From: Rotaria sordida
Taxonomy: Eukaryota; Rotifera; Eurotatoria; Philodinida; Philodinidae
NCBI GenBank assembly: GCA_905250125.1
Contig: CAJNOL010000149.1
Span: 160,730-224,729 of the forward strand
Length of the DNA: 64,000 nt
Direction: 5' to 3'
Positions 24,901-37,000 of this stretch are shown here, one piece after another; within the stretch, counting starts at the first letter, position 1; each line of letters opens with the position of its first letter. The position numbers were made by a program, and so were the translations under genes. The notes beneath the pieces are model-generated. The model was given only the letters and a program-made list of their open reading frames with translations, did no database searches and was not told the origin of the DNA.

Positions 24901-27900
24901 CACCTATGCTTAATGTAAAGAAAAAAAATTTTGTTTTCTTTTTTGATTAAATTCACTTTAGTTTTAATTTATTGTAGATTAAAGTGCAATATTGTATATG
25001 TGCAATAGCTAGTGATCATAGTGTTTCATTACTTAGTTTAAAAGAACGTAAATTAATTTTATTAGCTAATAGACAATCATATCCTGTTGTTGGACTTCGT
25101 TGGAGAATAAATGATGATTTTTTACTTATAAAATGTTCTGATGGAAGTTTATTTATTTGGCAAATTGAAACAGGAAATCTTGATCGTGTTGAACATGGAA
25201 TACTAGCTGAAGAATTATTTGATTGGTATAATGATCTAAGAATACTTAGTGCAAATAATGATCTACAAAATGATCCATTATCAACAGCAACGGTACCTTC
25301 ACATTATCTTCAAATCAGATCAACTGGAAAAAGAAAAGATAATGATCAACTTAGAAAATTATATAGAAGACTCGGTATGGAACAAATCATATATTTACAT
25401 TTTGTTAGATTTCTTGTTGTAAACATTCGAAAAATCAATATTGATAAAATTAAAATAGTCATTCTTTTTCAAAAGAAACTGTGTATGAAATACTTAAGAT
25501 ATTAGAATTAACTATTTTTGTCTTAGAATTTTTGCTCTTCTCTTTATATAGTTAGTGAGAGAGCCTTATTTTGATGATACTCTTTCTACCAACTTGTCGT
25601 TTAATCGTTTTCGTCATCTTACGAGAGAATTTCTCCAATTGATAAATCGCTTTTGAATCAAGACTATGCGCATTATGTAGACCCGAATGAGCTATGAATC
25701 TTCTAGAGAAAGCTCGTGACATTAGTTTAGTGCTGTGGAGATACTGTACTTTTACGATATTTTTTGAAATAAATGCTGTAGGGATAGAAAAACTGATTTT
25801 GGAATATCGACTTGAAACTTTGCATAGAGACAAGACTTAACATGAATAGTTTCCGATTTTTTTTTATTTGCTTCTATCCTGAAATAAGAACATCAAATCT
25901 GCCGGTTATATGAGTGATGTATAAGACACACTATTACCATAGTTGCATCATAGGATAGAAACAGCGGCAAAATCTAAAACTTTCACAATAAACTACTCTT
26001 ATTAAAGCATCGTCTCAGTAAAAAGTATAAGTAAAAATAAAGATAGTGATCTTTCTTTTTTTGTAATTATTACACGAAATCAAATTATTTTCTTTTAATA
26101 TTTCTTCTGTGATAAAAATCGATTTCCTACAGAATGATAATCTCAATATAAGTTTTGTTTTGCTTTATTAAGGTACTTCACGTCAAGATTTAATGGGTAC
26201 ATCATTTAAACATACAGAATATCGTTTACCAATTATAATTCAACAATTTCATACTAATCTTGGCGATGATTTAGCAATACTTATTCTTTTTGATTTATTA
26301 CAACTTATTAGTAAGTTAAATTGCTTTCTAATAAATATAAACAACTTCTAAATTATTCGCTCTGCTAATTTAATATATGATTTAATTTATTTATATGCTT
26401 ATGCTAGGTCAAATTATTGTATTCGATCTTGAAAAACAACACGCTCAAAAATCTAGTAATGCTCACTTGTTTTTTCTTTTGCTATTTATTAACTAACTTT
26501 TTTTTTCTTCTTCCAATTATATTCATTTTTATTAGAACAAATTGAAATAGCAAATAAAGATACTCGTCCACAATTAGATCAAACATCAACATCATTATCA
26601 ATCTTATCAAATTTACTTGTTTCATTACTTCATCCATGGTCATTTGATAAAAATATTGATCGAATTTGTCAAGAACGTCTTCGTCTTAATCGTGTTAATC
26701 GATTGTTATCTTATGGTATATTAAGTAAAAATGAACATTTAACTATTGTTTTACCTACATGGCAACAATATTTAAATGATCATGTACCTGAGGCATTTTT
26801 ATCACTTCCAACTACACTTATTTCATTTGCTGGAATGGAAACAGATGATGATGCAACATTAAAACAGTATGTATTCTAAATAAATTGATTTAAATATTAA
26901 CTAAAATTCATTTCCATTTTTAATAAAACAAAATAGCTTTGTTTTTTATTATTATTAAAATGCAATATCATTGATCTTTCGGTTAATAACTAAATTTCTA
27001 TTGAAATTAAATAAATATAAAATTTTATATAAATTATTACACAAAATTTCTCAGAAGTTATTCAAAACTGCTGTTAAACGGAACATTTGTGATACTTTAA
27101 AATATGCCATTCGTTGGACGAAAAATTTTAAAAAACATGCACTATGTATAGTTTTATACGTCTGACAAAGTTAATCACCAGATCAAATAATGTAAAAATA
27201 ATCGAATTATAAAACTGTCTATCGAAGTTAAAAATCAATGGTGATCGGACTATTCATCGTAGGGCTATTCGCTGCGGATACTGTTGTAAGTGAGGATATT
27301 TTGTGTATCCTCATCCATCCACTTTCGATGCTCCTTAAGGATACTATAAGACTACGATACCATGTAACGATTTGTTCCACGACGCATTTTCCTAGCATTA
27401 GAACACTTTGAAACTCTAAACGAGTACAACACTTAATTCTTGATACAACAATAAACATGAGTGCAACAAGTCGTTCTCGATTACGAGATCAGGACTATCT
27501 TGCTCATGTTTGTGTAATAACAACTAGAGGTGTATCATCTTTCTAATTGAAAAAGATATGAAAATTTAAAGCTTATCTAAATAATTATTTTAGAAAACAA
27601 GAACGAATGGAAACTTATGTATATCATTGGCGATGGAAATATTCTACAATTCTTAATACCGAACATTTATTAAGTTCAGTAACAATGGTCTATATTTTAA
27701 TGAATTGTGATCGTTGGATTAATAATATGTAAGTTTATATTTTCAATTAAATCTTATTATATTTATTTTGTCTAGACCAAATGATCAAGATGAACAAGCA
27801 CTTGTAAATAAAGAAATATATATTTTTTTTATAAATTTTTATTTTGTATACAAAATAATTTTTAGTTATCACAACGAGAGAGTTGGAGTAAATTATTACA

Positions 27901-30900
27901 ATTTTATTGTTCAGATATGCTTGAACAATGTCAAACAAATGTTTTTCAATCATTATCTATTGAAATCCTATGTTCACATTGGCAAGATTTATGTTTAGAA
28001 GTATATTTAGATATTTATTTATTTATTTATTTATCTTATTTCTTTTGTTCTTTTCTATTAAAGTTACGTGATGCTGCTAGAAAATTACTAGAAAAAGAAC
28101 TTGATCATTTACATAATAATAATGATGCATGGCATATATTTATTTCTAAATGGTCTAATTTATTTAATCAATCATATAATAAAGAAACTGATGGAGCTTT
28201 ATATGATCAAGATATTCGAGATATATTTCTTGATGATATGACCTGTAAGAAATTTTGAAAACAAAAAAAAAATTATTTCTTTTATCTGTTCTTTTTTTCA
28301 AGATAATAATGAAACAACGGCAACAACAACAACAGCTAAAGAACAGTATAAAACACAACAATTACTATCTATTATTCTTATTGGTATTGTTGGTACACGA
28401 TATGGACAAGAAGTTGAACAAACAAAACAAGCATCTGTTGCAATTAAAGGGTTTACAGTTGACAGTCCAGAAATGATTTTAAAATTGAGTAAGAAACTCT
28501 GCAAAACGATATAGAATATTCTATTCGCATGTGGAATAAAGTATCAATAAGTACAAATCAGGACTTAACTGGACTAAAACAAAAACAACGACTCCGCCTA
28601 TAGTTTATTCTTTACGAATTATTTTTAGGCTAATCGAATACATGTATAAAGAGGCATAGTTCATGAACTCTATTAAGATTTCCATTACAAAAAAAGAAAG
28701 AATTCTTGTATGCTATGACAAAGGGCTTTTATAAACTTTCATACAATAGCTAATAGTATATCGGAATATTATATTGAGTACGAGAAGAAAGTAATGAAAA
28801 AAAAAGAGATATTTAATGAAACTAACTGATGCAGGTAATCATTTTTCGGATCAAAAATAGTATATTGGGATCTATGATTGTATTTCCGTACTCAATAATA
28901 AAATAAAAAAGTCTATCGCATTACGAGGAAGCACAAAATTAGATGATCAACAAATATAATCAGATACGTATCAGATTCGAATTTCATATTTCATCTTCCA
29001 TCACATATTACAAAAATTTTTATTGATCCAACTATGACTAATTTTAGGTCGTATTCTAACAAGTCTTTTATCTCCATCTAATTTCGATCACATTCCATTA
29101 CACAGTGTTATTCGTCGAACAGCAATCGATCTTATTGGTCGTGGTTATACTATATGGGAACCATATTTAGATATTGGACAAGTACTATTAACATTACTTG
29201 ATTTATGTGCTATTAGTGATAGTTCAACAGTAACAAGCAAGTAAGTATTCTATACTCCGATAATGAGGGTTTGAGTGAGAATGATGATTTCAGGCGACCT
29301 AATGTTTATACGAGCAGGTAGTATTAACATCGAGGGTGATGGGATTGCTTGCTTTATTTTCCTCTAGAGAATATGATCTAACAATTCAACGACATGCAAC
29401 AAGGTGTGTTGGTTGAAACTGCATGCATGTTTTTATTGGTTGTTGTATTTGTTTTGTTTCGATACCCAACTTATAACTTTCTTTTTTTTTTTTTTGTTTT
29501 TTGTTTATTTTTGTTTTAAAAAAATATAATCTTCTTTTTTAGCGTACTTAGCGGAATATTAACACCTAAAACTGATACTTGTTTAACAGCACGGACAGCC
29601 CTTAATTTAATTGCAACGTCTCGTTCAAATGTAGTTATAATAACACTTGCACGTGAAATTGCTAAATATGTTCTTGCACAATCTGGAACAACATCATCAA
29701 CAACAGCACGTACAACAACACCATCACAAGCATCAATAACAATTAAAAATGAACAAAAAACTGAAATACTTCGTCTTATTAGAATTCTTATTGAAAAATG
29801 TCCACATGATGTTGCAGAATTAATTCTTGAAGTAGATTAGAACAAATGAATATAAACAAATTAATGGATTTCTTTTCTTTCTTTTTTTCTACTTATAGGT
29901 TACTGATATTATTTTGAATTGTATTGATTTAAGTACTCTTCGACACAAAGGTGTACAAGCTGTATCCGAAACTTTTGGATTATTATTACGGTATGAAAAA
30001 TAACATGAGAGTTTTAATTATGTTCTTTTAGCGTAACATTTGCTAGACTTTTTAGAATGCAACTAAAACAGACAGAATCTGACTATTGTTTTATGCAAAA
30101 CTTTGCAGTTTAATAGAAAATATGAAGACGAATTGTATTCATTATTAACGAGTAACTCATAAAGTATTGCACTCTTAATATTTTCAAAATTTTTCTTGTG
30201 ATTCGAATCTAACAAAAAACCCATCGGTACACCGACAATCAATTGGTGGCAGTTTGATACTTGAATGGTTGTCTATCCTCTGATTGATTGATACACCTTT
30301 TTTTTTATCAAAGGATAGCGCTTGTAATTCTGTACATTGGGATATACTTTATTTAGCAAATGTAGTCTCCTGCATTTTTTCGGATCAAATATAATCATAC
30401 AAGAAAACCGAGTACAGAATGTCAATGTTTTTGCTTTTTCAACTTTTTTGATAGAATGTTCTTGTTTATCGATGTTGCTTTTGTTGTTATGTGGTCCCAA
30501 TTCAGTTTCAGCCATTTTATTCCATGAAATATAATTTAACGAATTTAAATCGGGTAGATTTGGTGATTAATAACTCTGCTATATGAAGGAACGAAAATGA
30601 TCTGTACACCATTTTTTACTGAGATAATAAGTGTGAGCCTAAATCACAATAAATTTTTGTTGATCCATCATTAATTTCATATCTATTTTTATATCGAGCG
30701 GTATTTTTTGATAAAACAGGATGTTCCAATCAAGTGAAAAATAGAGGAGAGATTTTGAAAGTACCAAGAATACAATTATTTATGGACTATCCGTTCGAAA
30801 AAAAATCGAAAATTATCACTATATATATATTTATCCCCAATTCTTAGCAAATAACTTTAAGCATTGAATGATTAGCCTTTTTTTTTACTTTCTCTCTGAA

Positions 30901-31465
30901 CAACACTGTTCATTTATAGATTCTATTAACCTTAATGAATATTGTCTATTTTAGATATCCAATAGTAACTTATTGTCATGAATCACCTAAACTATGTGTT
31001 GGTACAAAAACTGGTATTCTTGCTTTATATGATTTAAAAACACCAAAATATCAAGTAAGAATTTCATAATATGTCAACCATCAAAATTAAATATTTTTTT
31101 AAAATTTTGTTTAGCCATTTCAAGCTCATCCAAAAAATGAAGTAATTACATGTGTAGAATTTTCACCTGATGGAAAATATCTTGCTTCATATTCAGCTTA
31201 TGAAGGGATATTATATTTTTGGCAGGTAACTATTTTTTATTTAATTTTTTGTTTTCTCTTAAACCTATTTTCTTTTATATAGACATCCTCAAATACATTT
31301 TTTGGTTCATCAAATACAATTCATCTTGTTTCAAGACATGCTGCTCAACGACTTGATCGTTCAATACCATCACCAATGAAAAAAGTTGATCTTAATTGGA
31401 TTGATCGTACTAGTGTTCGAATGTATTGGCATGTTGATAAAAGTGAAAAGAAATTTACAGTATAA
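21940..31465 (+). CDS. WDR7: WDR7 (rabconnectin-3 beta), WD40-repeat V-ATPase regulator
   Basis: This large WD-repeat protein pairs with DMXL/rabconnectin-3 alpha to regulate V-ATPase assembly on synaptic vesicles and endosomes. Twenty-seven exons give about 1,382 residues (human about 1,490): 21940-22104, 22166-22275, 22330-22408, 22464-22635, 22689-22768, 22826-22987, 23044-23204, 23260-23356, 24146-24272, 24335-24423, 24481-24640, 24703-24914, 24978-25374, 26173-26310, 26536-26866, 27594-27728, 27776-27803, 27866-28000, 28064-28244, 28303-28488, 29048-29240, 29368-29403, 29543-29831, 29899-29990, 30955-31054, 31115-31225 and 31283-31465. Phases agree throughout. N-terminal WD repeats include GTNDGFIVCWKI and SGSIDHSIRLWD. 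The family-diagnostic helical block reads RRTAIDLIGRGYTIWEPYLD and TARTALNLIATSR. C-terminal WD repeats end VEFSPDGKYLASYS. Exons 17 (28 nt) and 22 (36 nt) are microexons; exon 22 may be optional. Long introns hold decayed repeats. Confidence 0.93.
25560..26040. repeat. Dispersed repeat copy in a WDR7 intron
   Basis: This part of the 798-nt intron after exon 13 matches, with many substitutions, the sequence at about 51,490-51,890. Shared strings include AATCGCTTTTGA, GAATGAGCTATGAA, GAAACTTTGCATAGA and TTGCTTCTATCCTGAAAT. The copy lacks the inverted second arm of the 51.5-kb element. It is a non-coding mobile repeat. Confidence 0.65.
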
Positions 31466-33256
31466 ACAAGAACAAATAAAAAAACAGTGACTTCCTATTT
31501 TCCTTCTCTTTTTTATATTGTACTTGTCGATGTTGTGCAATAGAATCTAAATTTTACGAGAACAAATACATATTAATTTATTAATTGTAGAGAATCATTT
31601 TTTATTATTTAGAAACAAAAAGAAAGTACTCATCCTATGCTTTCTTTTTTTATATCTGATCTAAAATTAAAGTATCACTTTGAGTGATTTACTGAATTCA
31701 TCTTATGATAATTTGATTTGAAAAGAAGTTATTCAAAGACCTATCAACAAACTTTTGATGGAATACGTCAGTAAAGTTAGCACTGTATTTGATCTTTTCT
31801 TGTGAGGAGTTGTTTTTTGACTTGTGTTGGATCTTTAATTGGTTGTATTAGGTGAAAAATACAATCATCTATCGAATGGTATTAATTTCAACATGAGTCA
31901 TCGGACGAAAAATGTGCTGTTACTGTGAAATGCAGGTTAGTGCCTCGAATTTAGCAATTCCTTGTATCTTAAGCTTTATCTAGAGTTTCTAGATACTATC
32001 CAATTGAATAGTTTCACTTATTAATTCTGAGAATAACGTTATAATACACATAAAATTTGTGATGTCGAATTTACTGCATCTGACTTTCAAATCTGGTTGG
32101 CGTTTTCGGCTAATTGTTGATGCATTTAATGCTTCTGTGTACGATCAAATTGTTATTAAGTGTCGTGCAGGTGGACATTCCAACTTTTGTCAAGATTTAA
32201 GAAAAAAGCGATAATATAGGGCAGTCTCATTTACATTGACTGATGATACTTATAATCAAATTTCAAGCTCTATCTTAATTATGTTTTATCTGGTCAAAAA
32301 CCTTACCATAATATTAATTATATCGATACTTGAATGCTGATGTGCATGTTTCGAACAGACAACACATGCACATTTGGAATTTATATCGAATTCTTGGATA
32401 GGCTTAACAAAACCGAAGACAGTTTTGATTAATATATTTTGTAAGTCGTCTTATCCATCATTAGTTTTCATATTGAACAACTCATGCGGGACAATTTTTG
32501 TGATAGAGAACGATTGAGCATGTGGATGTGCCAGTCCTTGTGTGTGTTTCTTCAATATATACTCACGCCAATATCCTCAAATACAATTTGTCACGAAGAT
32601 ACACAAGCACGTCCACCATGTTTGATCGTTTCGATATTATGTGTACGACAGCAGCCATTGATTTTCGTAAAAGAAATTTTTGCTCTGAGTTAGAGGTACC
32701 CTCTTGAGATCTGAACGGGGACGGGGATAACTGATCACGCTGACTACGAATCTGCTATTTTCTTCTTCCGAACACTCTTCCTTCAAAACCGTTCCAGGGT
32801 GATATGAAACATAACTACAGTCATAGCGTTGTTCTAATAGAGCAAAAATTGAAAGAAGAGAACAAGAAAGAGAAAAATTTATAAATAACCCGAAACTACA
32901 TTTCTCACCATAGGGTGTGGGCTGTCGGTGTGGGTAAAGAGAAAATGATACCCACACCCTTTTATTCATTTTTCAAGTGACACAGAAGAAAAAAGAAAAA
33001 AAACTTCACTTTTTCCTTCATATTCAAACAGAATAAGAAGGCAACAGAGAACAAATTAGAGAACAACATTAATCATAAGAATAGGAAAAAATCCAAAGAA
33101 AGAATAGAAACAGTTGGATATAAAGAGAAAAACGACAAGAAATCCTTTATTTGTACAAATATAAATCAGAAAATAGAAGTCAACAACGAGGATAAGATAA
33201 AAAGATATGTTCACACACAACATCAGATAGATTCTATTACTTTTTATTGAAGATTA
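31466..33256. other. Region downstream of WDR7, no convincing gene
   Basis: The WDR7 3' UTR starts here. A 50-codon open frame at about 32,062-32,214 (plus) has mixed composition but no recognised domain or splice support. A 110-codon minus frame at 32,637-32,969 looks non-coding. Two TGTGGG-type words occur near 32,907-32,936. I call no gene. Confidence 0.45.
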
Positions 33257-33492
33257 TCAATCACCTAGTGGTTGTTTGTCATTAACAGTGGAATTCGATG
33301 AAGGTGGTATTTTTAAATCATTTAATATTGAGTTAAATAGTGAATCATCTGATCGAATTGATTGTGATGGTGGACGTGGTTGATCACCACTTAAATGCAT
33401 TAAATGATGCGGAGGGTGCATAAAAGGATGATCACCTGATGGTCTCGTGCCAGAACTATTCTCCATCATAGGTAGAAAACATACATGTTGTN
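33257..33492 (-). CDS. C-terminal end of an unknown Pro/Ser-rich protein, cut by the assembly gap
   Basis: The open frame enters from the gap at 33,492 and ends at the TGA at 33,257-33,259. The visible 78 residues are rich in His, Pro and Ser (HPFMHPPHHLMHLSGDQ) and end near DSLFNSILNDLKIPP and a short tail. A Met-Met pair lies 10 residues in, but the frame is open upstream of it to the gap, so the start is not known. No domain was recognised; the composition suggests a disordered tail of a nuclear or regulatory protein. The sequence beyond the Ns does not look coding, so exons may be missing from the assembly. Confidence 0.45.
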
Positions 33493-33502
33493 NNNNNNNN
33501 NC
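33493..33502. other. Assembly gap (10 N)
   Basis: Ten consecutive N characters. The true gap length is unknown, so gene order across it should be treated with care. Confidence 1.
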
Positions 33503-34044
33503 CTAGGTGTCACTATAAACTTCTCTTAATTGTTAATATATTCCTGTTATTATATCGAGTATTTAATGTATTTTTCTTTCATAAAAAGATCTTTTATAAA
33601 GATTAATGGACGTCAGCAATTTATAGAATGCATCTACACATATTTTTTTATTTATTATTTGTGTCAATTATTATCAAATTAAATTTCAATTATCTTCACG
33701 CATTTTTATCTTTCTGTATCAATTGACAGATGTTGAATACTTAAAACCAAATAGTTTTCTTTCCTTTTTTCTTCAAAGTTTTTCTTTTTTTATTGTTCAT
33801 TTGCATTTAGATGTTATTTTAACGGAAATACTTTCCAACAGTATTAGTTATCTTGACATATGAAAAAGTTTCTTTTTTTTTTTTATGAAATACTTTTTTA
33901 TTTTCTTTTTTTCTTTTCGATATTCTGATATATGATAATAAGTACTAGGTCATAACTTTTGTCATATTTAAAATATATGATTTTTATCAAAAATAAAAAA
34001 AAAAAAAGAAAGTGGTCCGTACCACATTTATTGTCATTGTTCTG
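33503..34044. other. AT-rich sequence between the gap and the CPS-like stop codon
   Basis: These 540 bp contain many T-runs and stops in every frame. They probably include the 3' UTR of the CPS-like gene. No continuation of the CPSase second half was seen here on the minus strand. Confidence 0.55.
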
Positions 34045-37000
34045 TTATGTATCGTCGTCCTGTCCATCATAAGTGTAATAAATGTAATTTATTGCTGCTG
34101 GATATTCACCTGAAAGTGTATCAATTTGTTTCCGAAATGGTTGAATACCATATTGGTCATATAATGCACGAAGTTTAAGTTCAGTAATACGTGAATATTT
34201 AACAATTTGTTGATCGGAAAAGCCTAAATGTTTTGCTTCACGTAAAATGAATTTATGTTTAATAGTTGATGGATGAGAATGTTCAACAATAAATTTAATA
34301 ATTGCTTCAAATTTGTATAAATACCATCGATCAATTTTTGTTAAATCGAATAGACGTTCTATTGTATACCCTTGACGAATAGCTGTTGCAAAATTGAGAA
34401 CACGTTCAGCACGACAAATTGTTAATTCCTACAAGAAAATACAATAAAATTTTAGATAATTCTTTAATTAATTTAACTTCATCTGCAATAGTTGGTGCAT
34501 CTGAATGAAAACCAATTATGTCGTGATCGACCATTCGTAGAGCATTTTGAAAAGCTTCCTCGAATGATCTACCGATGGAGATAACTCCATCGGTAACTCC
34601 ATCGGTACTTTTTTCTATTGAAAATAAAATAATTATCCTTAATGGGTTAAATCATCATCACTTACTTGAACTACTCTCGATTTTGTTTGAATATTGATCA
34701 TATTTATCTAAATTCCATTTTGGAATTTTAATTACTATATAATCGAGACTTGGTTCAAAACAAGCACACGTTTGATTCGTTATATTATTTGTCAATTCAA
34801 CTAAATTTAATCCAAGTACAAGTTTAGCTGTTATATATGCTAATGGATAACCAGTTGCTTTTGATGCAAATTCAGATGAACAAGATAACCCTGCATTTAC
34901 TTTAATTATATAATATTCCATCCATAATGGATTTAATGCAAATTGTACATTACATGTACCAATAATACCCAAATGACGAACAACTTTAATTGATACACTT
35001 CGTAATAAATTATATTCATCACTTGATAATGTTTGACTTGGTGCAATAACAATTGAATAATCAGTACGAAGTGGTAATGGATCCATATTTTCCATATTAC
35101 ATATAACAATACAATTATCATATTGATCTCGAACAACTTCATATCCAATTTTTTTCCAACCTTTAAGTGTTTTATGAATTAATAATTTTGATTTATCAAT
35201 TGATGATTGTGATTTATCAATTAATGAGTGTGATAAATCAGTTAATATTGAAGGAACTAAAGAAATTAATTCTTCACGATTATCAACATAACATGATATA
35301 CGTTGACTCTCAGGAAAAGTAGCACTAAATAGAACAACTATTCAAGAGAAGTATGAAAAATATCTACATACCGAACAACAACTGGATAACCAAATTGTTC
35401 AGCTGATATCAATGCCTAAAATAGACCATTAGGGATCATATATCAAATCTTTTTGATCAAACCTCTTCAAGAGATTCAACAACTTTATGTGGTACAACTT
35501 TTTCTCCAATATCAGACATTTTTTGTGTAAATAAACATCGATCTAAAGTAATTTGAATTGATTGAATCGGTGTTCTATTCATATTATCGAAAACAAAAAT
35601 ATATATATATAATTTAACATATGAAAACATTTTATTCACCCTAATATATTACATGAATATTTTTGAAGAATACCTTCTTCATGTAATTTAACACCACAAT
35701 TTAATGCCGTTTCTTTACCAAAACTAAGTAGAATACCATTAGGACGACGAAATTCAATAATTTCTTCAACCCAAGTTGGTGTTCTTGGTACAGATACGAC
35801 ATTATCCGAAAGTTCTTTTGATGTTACAGCTATATCATAATTTGAATTGATTAATACAGTTTTAATACTTTCTGTTTTCATTGCTTTAATTGCTTGTTTT
35901 TCTTTAAAATAAAAACTAATTAAAATGATATAGAAAGCGTACTTATCTACCAGAATAATCAAATTCTCCTTCTTGTCCAATAGTTAAACCATCACCACCT
36001 AATATTAAAACTTTGTTTACTCGCTTACAAAATGCTGGTGGTGGTGCATTAGCATCACTAACACGTTTTGTTAATTGTACAACTAAATACTTTTCAGCAT
36101 TAATTGGTTTAGTTGATTTATATGATTGAACAATATCAAGAAATATTTCAAATAAATTTTTTGTATCATGTGTTCCAGTATAATGTTCTGGATAAAATTG
36201 AACACTAAAAAATGGTTTTGAATCATGAATAATGCCTTCCTTTGATTGATCATTTTGATTTGTAAATAAAACACTCCAATCTTTAGCTAATGTTCGAACA
36301 GCAAAACGATGATTTTCTGATGTTATAAAACAATATGGAGTTCCTTCTAATAAACATGGCTAGAAAATATTAATAATTATTATTACACATTCCACAGTTA
36401 TTATTAAAGACATACTTGATTATGACCTCGATGTCCATATTTAAGTTTTTTTATTGTCATTCCAGCAGCTAAAGCCATTAACTAAAAACCAATCCATATA
36501 ACCAAAGAACAAATTTATTTAAAATTTTTACTTGATGTCCGAGACCAATACCAAATACCGGTTTAATAATTTCACTTGTAATCCATGATTTAATAATTTT
36601 AATAGTTTCTGGACATTGAATTTCTGGATCACCGGGACCACTACTCAAAAATAAACCATCAAATTCTAGAAAATAAAAAGAAAATGAAAGTTATTATTTA
36701 GTTTTTCAAATAAAATACCATCTGGCTTAACAGGATAGTTCCATGGAAAGACTGTTACTTTTCCACCGAGTTGACATAAAATTCGTAATTGATTATTTTT
36801 CATACCACAATTAATACAAGCAATAGATATGTTTCCTGTTGGATTGATTACATATGGTTTCTAATAATTCAACCAAAAAAAAAAGAAGTAGTCAAAAAGC
36901 TAAAAAGGTTTACTTACTTGAATAGAAACTTGTATCATAAGATTAGCTTCATTTTGATCTTGAAATTGAATTGATGTTGGATCAGTTCCTTTCATAACAA

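Noticed and set aside
32062..32214. 50-codon plus-strand frame of balanced composition
   Set aside because: Too short, no recognised domain, no flanking splice sites that extend it.
32907..32936. TGTGGG words resembling the rotifer telomere hexamer
   Set aside because: Only two isolated hexamers, not a tandem array. Similar words at 42,845 are also isolated.
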